DNA from: Branchinecta lynchi
Lineage: Eukaryota; Arthropoda; Branchiopoda; Anostraca; Branchinectidae
Reading direction: 5' to 3'
Assembly (NCBI GenBank): GCA_023053575.1
Contig: JAKZAP010000009.1
Span: 18,023,869 to 18,087,868 of the forward strand
DNA: 64,000 nucleotides
The notes beneath the pieces were generated by a model. The model worked only from the letters and a program-made list of their open reading frames with translations, ran no database searches and was not told where the DNA came from. Numbering within the stretch: the first letter of the stretch is position 1; every line of letters starts with the position of its first letter. Positions 38,051 through 49,579 of the stretch are shown here, in pieces. The position numbers and the translations under genes are program-made.

Positions 38051-38369
38051 TTACATCTTAGATTCAAATACATTGAATTATTACAACACCTATTGGGGAT
38101 TTTCATTCTGTCCACAGTAGTCTTCAGTAGGGACGTTGGGAATGTGGACGCTTTCCCATGGTGAATCCGTCCACAATTCGCCCAAGAAAATCACTAAACT
38201 ATCACTATCACTAGCTAGCACTAGTTTTCGGCACTGCAGACTGCAGACACTTCTTTGTTTATTTGATACACAATTTATTTACTCGTTTGCTGCTGGTATT
38301 GTTGCCAAATGTTCCAGGCACCATAGAGATATCACAAAAACGGGAAGAGCGGCAAGCACAATGGGATAA
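38051..38369. other. No gene recognised
   Basis: Short segment between D3 and the family L copy. The 77-codon frame has no resemblance to known proteins. Confidence 0.35.
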
Positions 38370-38500
38370 TCGATTATTTGGAAATATCAGAAAAACAAAC
38401 TAACGCTTTTTCATCGGGTTTTCAAGATTATTTAAGCGAACAAGTGATGGGTAACTAGACTGTCGTATCCTAGCCCTTTTCGGTTAAACTTTAAAGTACA
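38370..38500 (-). repeat. Family L repeat, copy 3
   Basis: Reverse orientation relative to 8291: AAGCGAACAAGTGATGGGTA, ACTAGACTGTCGTATCC, then TTTCGGTTAAACTTTAAAG. A shorter relative lies at 24349-24412. Confidence 0.6.
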
Positions 38501-38504
38501 AAAA

Positions 38505-38830
38505 AATACTATTCAGCAAAAAATACGTTTTCATGATCCAGCGTATCATCATTTTTGTCTCAAGGGCTTTGCTTACAGATTAATTTCTAGCGCCGTTAAA
38601 GTGCGCATCATCACAGCAAATTGCAAAAATAAAGTACTTTTTACACAACGATACATTCTCCTGATTTCCAAGGGCCGATGGTCAACGATACATTCTCCTG
38701 ATTTCCAAGGGCCCATGGTCATTCTTATCTTATTGGGTTTTGCTTACAAACCCACAAATTGGCAAATTCCTACTTTCATCCCCTGACCCAGCCTTGCAAT
38801 GGCCATATGAGATTCTAGCTCTTGTAGGTT
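38505..38830 (+). repeat. Second-type family D repeat units and right edge of D3
   Basis: Units with AAGGGCTTTGCTTACAGA, AAAGTGCGCATCATC and GATACATTCTCCTGATTTCC. The last word is locally duplicated (38659 and 38690 areas). The edge CTAGCTCTTGTAGG matches D1. Confidence 0.7.
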
Positions 38831-38835
38831 GCTGT

Positions 38836-41065
38836 TGATATGTTTCTGTTTTTGTTCTTCTCTGATATGAAATAATAATACATATATTAGAGAGCTCTTT
38901 CTGTAGGATTGCCTCGGGTTTCTTTTTTTGATATGTCGTATTGTTTTGTTTTTTGTCTGTTCGTGATTTGCACCATGGTCGCCAGTTCTTTATCATAGTT
39001 AAACTTTATTCAGGACCTGGAAGAAGAAGAGGGGGTAGGGTACAAATTAAGGGACGGTGACACAACTCTGCTTATTTAGTATAGTGTCATGGCTCTCTTG
39101 AATTGCTTTCTTCTTATTTCTATAGGCTACTATTCGGATGGCGGTGATAGAGGGGAAATGAATTGGAAATAATCTTTAATATCCAACAGTACAATCACTT
39201 ATGAAAAAGAAACTCGTACGCACAGGAAACTTACAGTCGTTTGAGAGTTGATTTTGTAACGGTGTTTGACTAATGATTTTTAGGTTTGTAAATGTAATGT
39301 TTCCTTTCTATCTATCGTACATGAAAGAGAAAATGATGGACTGTATAAAAAAGAAAGCAGAAAAAACGCAGAAAAACGATCACACAACAAAGAAAAAAAA
39401 GGCAAAATACCGAGAGAGAAAATCACATATAATTCAAAATTATGAGAGAACAAGCCCTTGCCACTCTTTCTTTCGTGATTTTCACCACTTTATGATTGTT
39501 CTTAAAAGAAGTATTATTGATTAGTAAATCAGGTACTTATTTGTGCGGTCGCTTAGATTTGCATTTTGTTTCGGGAAGTTTGTTATTTTCATTTTCTTAA
39601 TGGAATAATCTGAAAAAAATCTAAATTCTTGTCGTCAACAGTAGTTTGGTGTAAGCTATCTGGCGCTATAGCAATTACAACACGTGCACCTCAAAATCAC
39701 TTGCCATAAAGAATCGTATATCCGCAATAAAGTACGATTCCCAACCGATCCTGTCACTGTGAAACCAATGACCTCGATTGCTAGTCCGGCCACGTCTCAA
39801 CTCCCAGACCCAATCATCTGTTCACGATTTGTGACAATGCCCCTATATCACTCTTATCGGTCCCGAACACTTTCCTCGGAAAAGTTACAATACACCAATA
39901 TTGCTCAGGCAATGGACATGGAATCTTGATCGAGGAGAGGTGGGGACTTGAAAGAGACCGGGGACCAGCAGGTCCAATCATCCAATAATCGTCGGGGTGA
40001 CCTTTAACGACACGTAAATGGCAAATGGGTGTCCGTGAATGTGCGGCTTTTTTGACGGCTAAGTGGGGCTCTTAGGATTTTGGCGTCTGAAAAAGCTGCT
40101 GAGATGATGCGATTAGGGGCAATCTTTTTGAGGGTAAATAACTTTGCTGGACAGCCTTTAATACCAAGTCTTATAAAAAAAAATAAAAAAAAATGAAAGA
40201 AGAAACCAACAAAAATGTCTTTTCTTTTTACAAACCCAATTTTTGTTGGTTTCTTCGTTGATTTTGTGTGATATGTCAGGTCAATGTGTTTTACGAAATT
40301 ATCTTAGTCTTATAACACTGGAAGCTGTCGTCACAAACTTCAGGTCTTTCGATCCAGGACTTCCCTCCTATTTGGCACGTGCTATTATAAAACTGTTGGG
40401 ATGAAAATTTGTTATGATGGAAAATCAAATACCAGGTTGCCGTGTATGAAGAGTTAAATTTCTTCTAGTTTGTATGTGTGTAACTGTGTTTATGGCCCAC
40501 ATGTTACTAAAAAATAAAAAATTATCGTTTCATTTTCGAATATTCCTAGTTTGGTAATTTTTGTTCTTTTCTTTCCCACCCACAGGTTTGGGACAGTCTT
40601 TAAAGCACACTTGAAACCATTCGTTATTTCCTTCTCAATAACAGTTCCGCTATTTTCGATTACAGTTGTTCTCGTCATTTTGCTCTCTACCCCGATCTAT
40701 TCTTCCCGTGAAGGGTCTTTCCGCAATTAAACCCCGCTTCTCACGTCGTTCGTGATGTAATATAATAGAACAATTATATAAAATAACATAGCAGTAATAT
40801 GATATGTAATATAAATTCATCACCATCACCTTGCTAATCCCTTTACTTGGTGGCTGAAGATGTGCTTTTGATTTTAAATTTTCCCGGCCGAAACTTTTAT
40901 TTGGACTCTGGACTCGGCTGGATTACGAGTTTCAAGAGTAGCCCAGTCCGAGTCTCTATAAGCGACCAGGATGAGACGAGTCGGAGTCCGTGAAAAGGGA
41001 TCTCGAGACGAGCCCAGAGTCCGAGTATATTTAAGAAATAAACATCACTCATCTTAACCGATCGT
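38836..41065. other. No gene recognised; family I foldback at 40201-40268
   Basis: A foldback with arms AGAAACCAACAAAAATG (40201-40217) and CAATTTTTGTTGGTTTCTTC (from 40236) is a relative of 37378-37492. A GACTCGG/CCGAGTC-rich palindromic stretch lies at about 40905-41030. No exon was recognised. Confidence 0.45.
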
Positions 41066-41067
41066 TA

Positions 41068-41373
41068 CACTGTCAGAAGTTTCATAACAGACAACACGAG
41101 GATGCGCGGTTTCAACAGACAACACTTGCAAGCATTGCCAGGAAGAGCCGAAAAGGCATCTGCTGAATTTTCGGGTATATCACAACGACAAACAAAAAAG
41201 CCAGCAGCTGCTTTTTCGGTGTTCTTGGACTCTTTCTGGCAATGCTTGTATGAATAACATTTCTTGCATAACGTTTGTCGCGACAGCAGATAACATTCCA
41301 GGTGTTAACTGTGACGTCTTATCTGTTGAAACCGGGCATCCTTGGGTTGTATTTTATGAAACTTCTGACAGTG
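41068..41373. mobile_element. Family A MITE A1 with TA duplication, Tc1/mariner-like
   Basis: A 306-bp element. Left end CACTGTCAGAAGTTTCATAA and right end TTATGAAACTTCTGACAGTG form a perfect 20-bp inverted repeat, bounded by TA at 41066-41067 and 41374-41375. The TA duplication points to Tc1/mariner-type mobilisation. Subterminal inversion continues (ACAACACGAGGATGCGC against GGGCATCCTTGGGTTGT). Confidence 0.85.
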
Positions 41374-41375
41374 TA

Positions 41376-42198
41376 CTTAGAGGGAACATGATACAAGGGA
41401 CTTGTTCACAAGCCCCTTGGTACCGGGTTCAAACCCCTCACCTGCTTAGAGCTGGTCCTGGGTTCAGCTCCCGACTGAGAAGTATTTTGTCGTGTCAGTT
41501 TACTGCCTGTAAATGTTAACCGATCATTATGTGTCGTCATCGACACGAAATGTCCCTTCAATTTTTCAAGATCGCTTTCATGTAGTTTCAGGTAAACTTC
41601 TACTCTAAATACCTGTCGTGCTTTTCTCATGTGACATAAATAATATAATCGGTCAGTTCTATTTCGTAATTCAACGGAACACCAAAAGAAGAGTGTCAAA
41701 ATTTCTCGTTTTTGTCTGCATTCTTCCTCCCGTCGTTGGTATCTAACGGTCTATTTATTATATTTGTAAAAGCCATTTACTTTAGCCAACTGTTAAGGAA
41801 GCAAGATTTTCGGTCAAACGTTTGTGTGCTACAAAGCAACACATTCCAAGCATGGGAGGCTACATAAATGAAAGAAGACATTTCAAATTATTGAAGGGAT
41901 TGACGTTTAGCAAGTTGACATGAAAACTCATGGATATGCCATTGCAAATTATTCAGGGAAGGTTCATTCAGCTCATGCAAGGAATTTAGGAATTCTGGTG
42001 TCGCAGAATTGGGAAAAAAAAGTGCCAGGCCATGAGCTTTTCACTGCTTATGAAACGTTGATGGAAGGAAAGTTTAAACCGAGGGGTACTCACTCTCCGG
42101 CAACCAGTGTATACGGGTTTTGCGACTGAGTACCTCCTCGCTTTAAACATATCAGGAAATAGAGGGTGTAGTTAAGTGCAAGCAGAAATAGTGTCGGT
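41376..42198. other. tRNA-like words, no gene
   Basis: GGGTTCAAACCCC and GGGTTCAGCTCCC occur near 41430-41475 and may be a decayed SINE head. Nothing else was recognised. Confidence 0.35.
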
Positions 42199-42456
42199 TT
42201 AGCTTGTCTTTGAGCTATAACAATTAAATAAATCACCATCTAACAAAATCTCATCATACCCGCCACTATTGTACCATGCATGTACTGAAGAGGGGTATGC
42301 CGTGGGTTTGCCCGTAACCAGGAACAAATGAGCAAGGACCTCCGTCTCCATATCGATGTAATACGACCATGCGGAGTCGAATATTTCCCCATACCCTTCC
42401 CGATGCAAACGAGCGGAGGTTGGGAGATACGCGGCACACCACCATTCGTTACCTCT
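42199..42456 (-). CDS. Unrecognised ORF fragment with protein-like composition
   Basis: On the minus strand an 86-codon frame opens after a stop at 42457-42459. It reads RGNEWWCAAYLPTSARLHRE, then GYGEIFDSAWSYYIDM, then VLAHLFLVTGKP, and ends at 42199. The aromatic-rich, non-repetitive composition is unlike the repeat-derived frames around it. An AG dinucleotide precedes the frame but its polypyrimidine tract is weak. It could be an exon, a decayed pseudogene or chance; no family is recognised. Confidence 0.25.
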   Translation of the reverse strand, partial: RGNEWWCAAYLPTSARLHREGYGEIFDSAWSYYIDMETEVLAHLFLVTGKPTAYPSSVHAWYNSGGYDEILLDGDLFNCYSSKTS

Positions 42457-43251
42457 TCAAATAGCTGTATTGCTGTGAAGCCGCGTAGAAGAAACTTCCA
42501 AGTAAAAGCCGATTGGTTCTCTGGACGAGCTCCAAAGCGGGTCAGCGTGCCTCCTGCACTAATTCCTCTGCTACGAGCAACGGCGAAGACGGAAATAGAT
42601 GGGTATCACCTCAGACCTGGAGCAAGTACCTTTAGATCAGCTCAGTTTTGTCGGGGTATACATAGTTGCTGCAGGGGACCAAAGACGGAGCTTCTATAGA
42701 TTATCTGTTCTTGCCATAACCCACCTTGAACTTTATTTGCAATTCAGCCTTCTTCGTATAATAGTGGTTTTAGTAAATTTAGCGCTTCCTTTGTACGGAG
42801 ATGAGATTTTGTGAAACTTTTTAATTAACTCGCCCCCACCCTTTCAAATACCCCTCTGTGCATTCCTCCGAAAAGTTTTCTTTTTAAAGAATTAACTTGC
42901 GCAACGTCTCTGCATTTTCAAATTATGTAGATGTAAAAGTAGAGCGTACGGTTCTTTAGGCTCTGCAAGGGCGCACAGGTGACTTACGGACAAAGGAGTT
43001 CAAAAGTAGCAAGAAATGAAGGTTTTTGTATCATCTTGACTTGAGTTTCTGTAAGTTTGTTTTCGTAGCTCTAAGAGACGGAAAGCACTCGAGGGAGTGA
43101 GATAAAAGTTGGTAGAAATACTCGCGTGAAACTTTCAGCTAAGCTTAATCATATCGGGTAAAGTTTCTGACCTTAAGAGTACATGCAAGTACTGCAAATC
43201 GCGAGGTTGCAAACTACTTCTGAGTCAGCAGTGGTTCCCAATATTATAGAA
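42457..43251. other. No gene recognised
   Basis: No supported feature. The opposite-strand 123-codon frame at 42328-42699 overlaps the minus-strand frame and is not called. Confidence 0.35.
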
Positions 43252-43538
43252 ATAAGCAAGGGGTTAAATATTCCTTCAACACAAGCTGGCTGCGAATCAT
43301 ATTTGATAATGCAAAACGGATACGTAAGGAATTTACGAAGTTAAATATAACGCTAAGTTTGTTTTTCCAACAAGTTCGTTTTTGAGCGGTTTTGAGCCTA
43401 AATTTGATCAAAGGATCATAACACTAACAAATAGGTCAACCCCTTCAAGATTCATCGTCAGCCTGAACAAACATATTAGCTCCAATATAATTCAGCTGAC
43501 GTATCCATTTTTGCACTATCAAATATAAGCAAGGGGTT
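43252..43538. mobile_element. Family B element B2 with 14-bp direct repeats
   Basis: The 259-bp core (43266-43524) is bracketed by identical ATAAGCAAGGGGTT at 43252-43265 and 43525-43538. The left end AAATATTCCTTCAACACAAG matches B1. Subterminal arms TGCAAAACGGATACGT and ACGTATCCATTTTTGCA are inverted. About 57 bp of the interior (43400-43460, minus strand) match 49038-49094. Confidence 0.8.
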
Positions 43539-44386
43539 CTTCGTACGAGAGAGGTGTGTTTATTTGAACGTCGCCTAACAATAAGGTCGTTGCCACAAAC
43601 TGAAACACTAACACTATAACCCATGCCAGAAAACTTTTACTGGAAAATACTTTCCGACATTCACTGCCCATCCAGTTTATCATATATTAGCTGGAAGTTT
43701 GAAATGTTTGTTCTTAGTCTCCTTCTGTTTATTCTTATAACCTGTGCATGTTTGGCTAAGCTACACGTAGTTTCGCCCATTAGATGGCGTTCAAACTAAA
43801 CGACATGCTCAGTGGAGGAATAAGCACATTAAAAGTTAAAAAGTAGCAACAAATTATTATTTATAATTTTTATTATTAAATTGTTAACTTATATTAAGTT
43901 TGTTATTTTTCCTTTCCTTTTGACTAGGCTGTTTTTGTCAGGAAGAAACGAAGTGAAACCTTTGGGGGCGTGGTTGTTCGAATAAGCGAACCTCTATTGT
44001 AGTCAAATTGACGGCTTGGAAATGGATTGTTTGCTGACTTTGACTGTATTGTAGGGAGCTGGTACCAACAAGGAGTCAATTCTTAAACTTTAACGCGCAC
44101 AATATATGAACTACCGGCATTTATTAGACTGATATGATGGTTATATGACAAGCACCTGTTTGCTCTTGGTCACTTGCTTGATCCATGATATTGACTATGG
44201 AAATACTTCAACAACACTGATGTGCATTCGGATTGTGAATCGAATAAAAGGCGCTGTTAGGGTGCAGGGTATTCTCTAGAAGTCAGCCCACTTCTGATCG
44301 GTATGGAATACTGTCCAGGATTTCGAACTTCCAGAGTTCGAGGGAAAGGTCTTATCCAGTTTCTTACTGGACTATTTTTGCTTTCA
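43539..44386. other. No gene recognised
   Basis: AT-rich in places. No supported feature. Confidence 0.4.
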
Positions 44387-44731
44387 TCAGCTGCGAAAGC
44401 CCCCATATTTGTCTGGGATTTTCTTCACTAGATTTTCTGTTGTATCGACTTCCTTCTTCATCCAATCAAAGTAGCCGCAGCTTGCGGTCCGCATAGCACT
44501 AGAATGTGGCCGGGCAAACGGACTTAATTTTTCTTTATTTGCGGAATATGACATCCCTGGCAATAAAATGCCGTCTGCTTCTGTCAGATAGCAAAACACT
44601 TCAATTCTTTGGGCGTGGTCAAAATGCTTGTATAGATCCGCGGGCAATGGCCACTCTTGTACGCTGGAATAGTCACCAAAGTTATAGCAATAGGAAATAT
44701 ACTCCCTTGATAGCCATTTAGGAGATAGCAA
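44387..44731 (-). CDS. Unrecognised ORF, protein-like composition
   Basis: A 114-codon minus-strand frame with a mixed, aromatic-rich composition (SREYISYCYNFGDYS, then EWPLPADLYKHFDHAQRIEV, then ASCGYFDWMKKEVDT) ending at a TGA in 44387-44389. It is not part of any repeat family seen in the window. It lies 2 kb upstream, in its own direction, of the similar-looking frame at 42199-42456, so the two might belong to one minus-strand gene or pseudogene inside the TIA intron. No domain is recognised and chance remains possible. Confidence 0.3.
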   Translation of the reverse strand: MLSPKWLSREYISYCYNFGDYSSVQEWPLPADLYKHFDHAQRIEVFCYLTEADGILLPGMSYSANKEKLSPFARPHSSAMRTASCGYFDWMKKEVDTTENLVKKIPDKYGGFRS

Positions 44732-45692
44732 CTCCGAAAAAGCAAGGCCCTACGTCTCCAGAGGGGTGGAGGGGTCAACTGTGACAACTGGAAGACAATG
44801 TGTTTATAACCTGTGTTTGCAATGTTAAGTACATTTATCCCTCCGTTCTGTTAAATCAGGTCTCAACTTTCTGATACAGGCAACTGTAATCATGGCAAGA
44901 ACCGGTTATGTTACGAATACCGCTCTTGAGTCAGTGCAGAAAAAGAAATGAAATATACAAGAACCATATCTGGGGAAGATCCCTCTGCATCCACACCGCC
45001 ATGGTGGATGCAACATAGGAACTTCTCGAACATCCATCCCAACATTAGGATGCGGTCTTATTTTATACACACGATACCGCTTAATTTTCGAGCAAACTGT
45101 TTATCTTATTTGGAACTGTTAAGCTGCACGAAATGCAACTGGTGCTATCATGATAGAAAACGGGCAATCGACCAGACTACGCGAAAAGGTACGTTTTTTT
45201 GTGCAGACACACCTTGAGTTCGCTATAAGTAGATTACACATTACGACGACTTACTAAGAATTTACTTATTTAACGAGAGCGGTAAGCTGTTTTGCGTATC
45301 CTGCACTCACATTTTGCGTCTGTGATAATCCCAGTTCAATTTAGTAAGCACAGTTCTGCAAATTTGATGCTCAAGGTGTAGAAGAAAACTTACTCACTCA
45401 AAATTTATTTCTCGAGTTACACTGAGGCTATTGTCAATTTTCAAGAAATAGTGGTGAATTTTATGAATAAATTCAAATCTGTGGAAGTTGGAAGCTAAGT
45501 GATGATTACAACGGTGACCGCACATTTGTGCTTATTTTTGGATCCCATAGAAATGGTAGAAAATAAAAAGTTTTGATTGCACATTACAAGTGTGGCTTCT
45601 GATTGATAAGGTACTTAACGATGCGCGTGATCGATACTAAATTTGCACGATTCTAGTATCTTTCCTTAGTAGTCGTTGCCATCTATGGATAA
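44732..45692. other. No gene recognised
   Basis: No supported feature. A CCGCCATGGTGG palindrome occurs near 44997. Confidence 0.35.
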
Positions 45693-45783
45693 TTTATTCC
45701 AACAATGTTTTCAACGGATACGTCAGCTACGCTTCTTCATCAGCGATATTTCGGCCCTTCGTTGAAAACATTGTTGGAATAAA
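45693..45783. mobile_element. Hairpin with 24-bp perfect arms, family B-related
   Basis: Arms 45693-45716 and 45760-45783 are exact inverted repeats (TTTATTCCAACAATGTTTTC outward end). The 43-bp loop contains GGATACGTCAGCTAC and GATATTTCGGCCCTTC, words shared with families A2 and B. It is short enough to transcribe as a small hairpin RNA, though nothing shows that it does. Confidence 0.75.
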
Positions 45784-46602
45784 TGTTTCAAAGTCAGCTT
45801 GGGCTCAAAGAATATTTATCTATGGATAAGGTTGGGGGAGTTGACAAGACTGAGGATGGACGGGAATATGTCTTCTCTTCCTCTTGGGTGATGGTGGCGT
45901 TTACAAGCGCCGTTGTGGATGGATTGAGTTTGGCTTTTCAAAACGCTGCTTGGACTTTCCCTTGGTAGGGTTTCACATCCTGGGGTTTTGAAAATGATGT
46001 CGTCCAAGATTCAAGGTTTCTATCGCTTGCGGACTAGATTAAAGCGGGCCACAAAAAATGGTATTTCTACCACATACACAGTGCTAACCAACCCTATTGT
46101 CACTATGAATGTTTAAAACCACTTAAAAACACCGTAAAACAATGAGCAAATTAAAAAGAACCCACCAAATTTCCTAGGTTTGAAATAACTCTGTCTGGAC
46201 TATATCTCAGCCCATTATCCCGGACAGCTGTTATGGCACGTAATAATTCCATCTAATGCTCCAACTGTTTATTACAAATACAAATAAATTAAAAAACCAA
46301 GACCAGTGTGGTACCTCTGAAGACATAGAAAAATGATCAATTAGGTCTTATAATTCTTTGCTAATCAATCCTGGAAAATCTCGTCATCTCGACTTTCGGC
46401 GTGGGTTTTTTCTCGAGCCGAAACAGCAACCCGGCAATCGCGTTCAATTCAAAATAAACCTGTGGCATGCGATAACTAAGAAAAGGTAAACGGAATGTTT
46501 GGATTAGGACTTTAAGGACCCCACAGGGACTTTAGATTTGTTGAGGAGAGCAGCTCATGTTGTCTTTTTTTTTTGGTCAACCGCTTACTGATACCCGGTA
46601 AA
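45784..46602. other. No gene recognised
   Basis: Open frames on both strands at 45783-46007 overlap and have no support. Confidence 0.4.
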
Positions 46603-47568
46603 GGCCCATTCACAACGCGTTTAGCCAATATTCGATACCAGCCAGTCAGAGATGGGGGAATCCGACCATGAAACGATTCGAGTCCGAATCCAGGGCTAGG
46701 TACGAATCCATTCCGAATCCACCATTTCATGCTGAGGATTCGAATCCGGATTCAATTTGACCTTGACAAAAATCAAATCATGTACAAAGGTTATGGTTTA
46801 AAAATCAGAGGTGACAAAAAGCACTGATATCTAAGGTAATCAGATAACGTGATAGATACTGGGGATGGTTGGTGGTGGAGACCGAAAAGTTGGCTTGCCC
46901 AAGCACATTCCGTAAGAATTGGGATATGGATACTGGAAGGATGAATGTGTGGAATTTGAGCGGATTCGTAAGATTGAGGGTTAGGAATCCGGATCCGAAT
47001 CCGGCCTGACAAGCAGAAGATTCGAATCCGGCCAAAAGGTCAAGTCCGAATCCGGATTCGGATTCGCCCATCTCTGCAGCCAGTTCCGGAAATCGCTCGG
47101 AAGACCAAGAATTAGCTGGGTTTCTGCCGTTCACAATTTATCTTGGTGCCAGTTTCGGATACCAGCCAGTCTCGCATCCAAGTTGAAATCAGTTCAACTT
47201 TCGACGATACTAGCCAATCAGATTATTTTGGGGAGTATTGAGGAATATTCTGATTGGCTAGTTTCGAACCAAGCCCAATAGATAAAATCACATCCACTCC
47301 TTGCTGTCTTGAAAACCGAAAGTGAATTTAGGTCATTGTTCTTCGGTCTTACGTGGTTCAGCGTTAGCCAATCGAACATACCTGAGAATTCCCCTAAGTA
47401 ATGTGATTGACTAGTACCCTGAAAAGTTGAACTGATTTCAACTTGGGTGCTAGACTAGCTGGTATCCACGACTGGCACCAGTATCGATTCCGAACGGCAG
47501 AAGGTCTCAGAGCGATTTCTGGAACTGGCTGGTATTGAGTATTAGTTAAAACCCGTTGTGAATGAGAC
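46603..47568. mobile_element. Family K long foldback element, interrupted by a hAT MITE
   Basis: Outer ends GGCCCATTCACAACGCGTTT and AAACCCGTTGTGAATGAGAC are inverted. The match continues inward through ATACCAGCCAGTTCC, ATCGCTC, TTCTGCCGTTC and GTTGAAATCAGTTCAACTTT, leaving a centre near 47290. Without the 430-bp insert and its extra 8-bp repeat the element is about 528 bp, nearly all palindrome. The right flank carries ATGAGAC three times. No transposase is present. Confidence 0.8.
46647..47076 (+). mobile_element. hAT-type MITE J1 with 8-bp target duplication
   Basis: Ends CAGAGATGGG and CCCATCTCTG, bounded by identical CAGCCAGT at 46639-46646 and 47077-47084. The interior is rich in CGAATCCGAATCC repeats at both sides with a unique centre. 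An 8-bp duplication with CAGAG-type ends fits hAT. A second copy lies at 58104-58521. Confidence 0.88.
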
Positions 47569-47734
47569 ATGAGACATGAGACATTTTTTTAATTCATCAA
47601 AAACACATAAATTAAGCAAACAATTTACGATTAACGGCCACTTTTAAGACAAAAAAATCCTGATTGTGGCCGTAATTCTAACCACCATGAATCCACTATA
47701 TCATTCCCTTATTACCTTGGGTTGGGGGGGGGAT
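47569..47734. other. No gene; spacer before LINE tail
   Basis: AT-rich spacer with a short G run near 47722. Confidence 0.35.
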
Positions 47735-48240
47735 ATTTTTTTTTTTTTTTTTTTTTTTTAAATAAATACCTTTTCCTCCTATCACACTTCTTTCCCTCTC
47801 AAATAATGAGATTTAACCATTCTCTTGAATGATGCCAGACTTGCAGCCTCTCTGACCGATTCTGGAAGGTCGTTCCAGACACTCACACCTATGTTCCTGA
47901 GAACAAATCCTGCTCTTGTTGTGTTTCTTCTCTCGTGGACCTTAACTAAGTAACTTTTGGCAACCCCGATCTCGGTAGGGTTAATTCGTACCAGATACCA
48001 GGGTTCCGGACATATTACTGGTTGATTGAGAAAATAATAATCCATCAGAGTTACAGACAACCAGTTACCGGAAAAACACAGCTATTACCTGTGCCCTTGT
48101 TCGCACGTTTGTTTGTAATAGAAGAATTACACGAAAAAACGACCCGACACCTCCACAGTCTACTGTTAGGTTCCTTAAATGTCAGCAAAACTGTACCTAC
48201 ATTCAAACACAAGAACCGTCATGTGATCCTACGTCTATAA
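47735..48240 (-). pseudogene. LINE reverse transcriptase C-terminal fragment with poly(A) tail
   Basis: The minus-strand frame ends at 47782 and includes WYLVRINPTEIGVAK, then NIGVSVWNDLPESVREA, then SLASFKRMVKSHYL. The pattern RT-N......G...WN-x-LP-x-x-(I/V)-(R/K)-E-A-x-S-L-x-x-FK-R-x-(L/V)-K is the usual C-terminus of jockey/CR1-like LINE reverse transcriptases. A short 3'UTR and a 25-base A tail follow (T run at 47735-47759). The frame stays open upstream to about 48240. This is a recent-looking, 5'-truncated insertion. Confidence 0.8.
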
Positions 48241-49579
48241 AGTCCAGACTATCCTTTATAGTAATGGTTCATTGGACAGAATAGGGGATCTCATTTACCA
48301 CCACGATGACTACTTGCCTTTATATTTATAAATTTAGTGACAGAAACAAGCACATTAAGCTATAATTGAGTCTTCTTGTCACGTCTTACATCACTGTGAT
48401 AGCCCAAGCGAACGGTGCTAGTTAGCCGTTACTATTCGTTTTATGGCCAAATTTTGATAAGTTGCGAACTTCCCCTGAGATGCCCGAATAAAAAAAGAAA
48501 TAAGCATGGATAACTGTTGGTGATTCCCTTGTTTATGTTATCAATTTAGAAGATACGTTTTCGGCATGTTTTTCATGCAAAGAAGGGATGGGGTAGTGTT
48601 TTCTATTGGGGAAATGGAAGGGATTATTTATGTTAATCCGGAAGGGACAGGGTTGGTCATGCTGAAACTTCTGCTTGGTTTTTGCAACCGTTATTGTGGG
48701 GGGGGGGGCACTTATGCTAATTCGAAAAGGACAACATTAGTCATTTTGCGAAGTTTTGCAACCATTCTTCTTTGAGAAAGTAAGGGGAGACACCGCTGAC
48801 AGAACTTGTTTCAGGAATAAAGAGTTGAGGGGGGGGGGGGTGGCAACATCGAGGCTGGGTCAGAGTTAAACAAGGTTGAACCGTTAGGGTTTATTCTTGA
48901 ACTGCTCTTTAACACTTTACACCTCGTTCCTAACACCTTACTTTATACGGGGATGAGAGCTGTCCGATTTTTTTTTTTTTTTTTAACGGATGCCTATGAC
49001 TTCGTAAAGCTTGTTCTTCCGTTTACCCGTCTGTTGTGACGATGAATCTTGAAGGGGTTGAGCTATTTGTTAGTGTTATGATCCTTTGATCAAAGTACAT
49101 ATTCAAAGTTCATACACCCCTCTGGCCTGTTGTAGGGATGGTGTTTAATATTTCAATATCAATTTCTTTTATTTAACGGTTTCTGAAAACCATAAAAATC
49201 AAAACAAAAATAAGACACTCGAAACAAACAGTACACTAAACTAAATCAGTCAGGTCGAACTGATTTACTTGGCTAATATTAGTTTGTCAAGGGTAAGGAG
49301 ACGTGCTGAATCTAAATCGAAACTTAATTCTCGTCGGACAGATACTCTTCAAAGTTCAGAGCTCTTCTTAAAAAAATGTTGTACCGTCATCTAACGTGGG
49401 ATCAAACAGAGCTTCCGTCCTGCGATTGGTTGAGTTTCGGTAGGGATGTTCGTATCCTGTAGTGGAGCTAGTGTTGCTGCGATTTGACAGTGTGTCACTT
49501 TTTCAAAGATCACGCATTACTCGCTAGAGTTATTTTGCTCTGGAATCAGACTATTTTTTCTAAAATTTTTTCTTTTCAG
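48241..49579. other. Intron end; family C-like fragment at about 48988-49110
   Basis: GGATGCCTATGACTTCGTAA, CTTCCGTTTACCCGTCTG and GAAGGGGTTGAGCTATTTG follow the reversed family C edge pattern. Of this, 49038-49094 also matches the interior of B2. T and G runs lie near 48967, 48698 and 48831. Confidence 0.5.

Larger units (their letters stand above)
17981..49579 (+). other. 31.6-kb intron of the TIA-type gene
   Basis: Runs from GTAAAC at 17981 to TTTTCAG at 49577-49579. The two flanking exons join in frame (phase 0) and give continuous TIA-family sequence ...CLGK|EMKVNWATSP.... Most of the intron consists of transposons and tandem repeats listed separately. G homopolymers here lie almost entirely on the sense strand. 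Confidence 0.85.
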
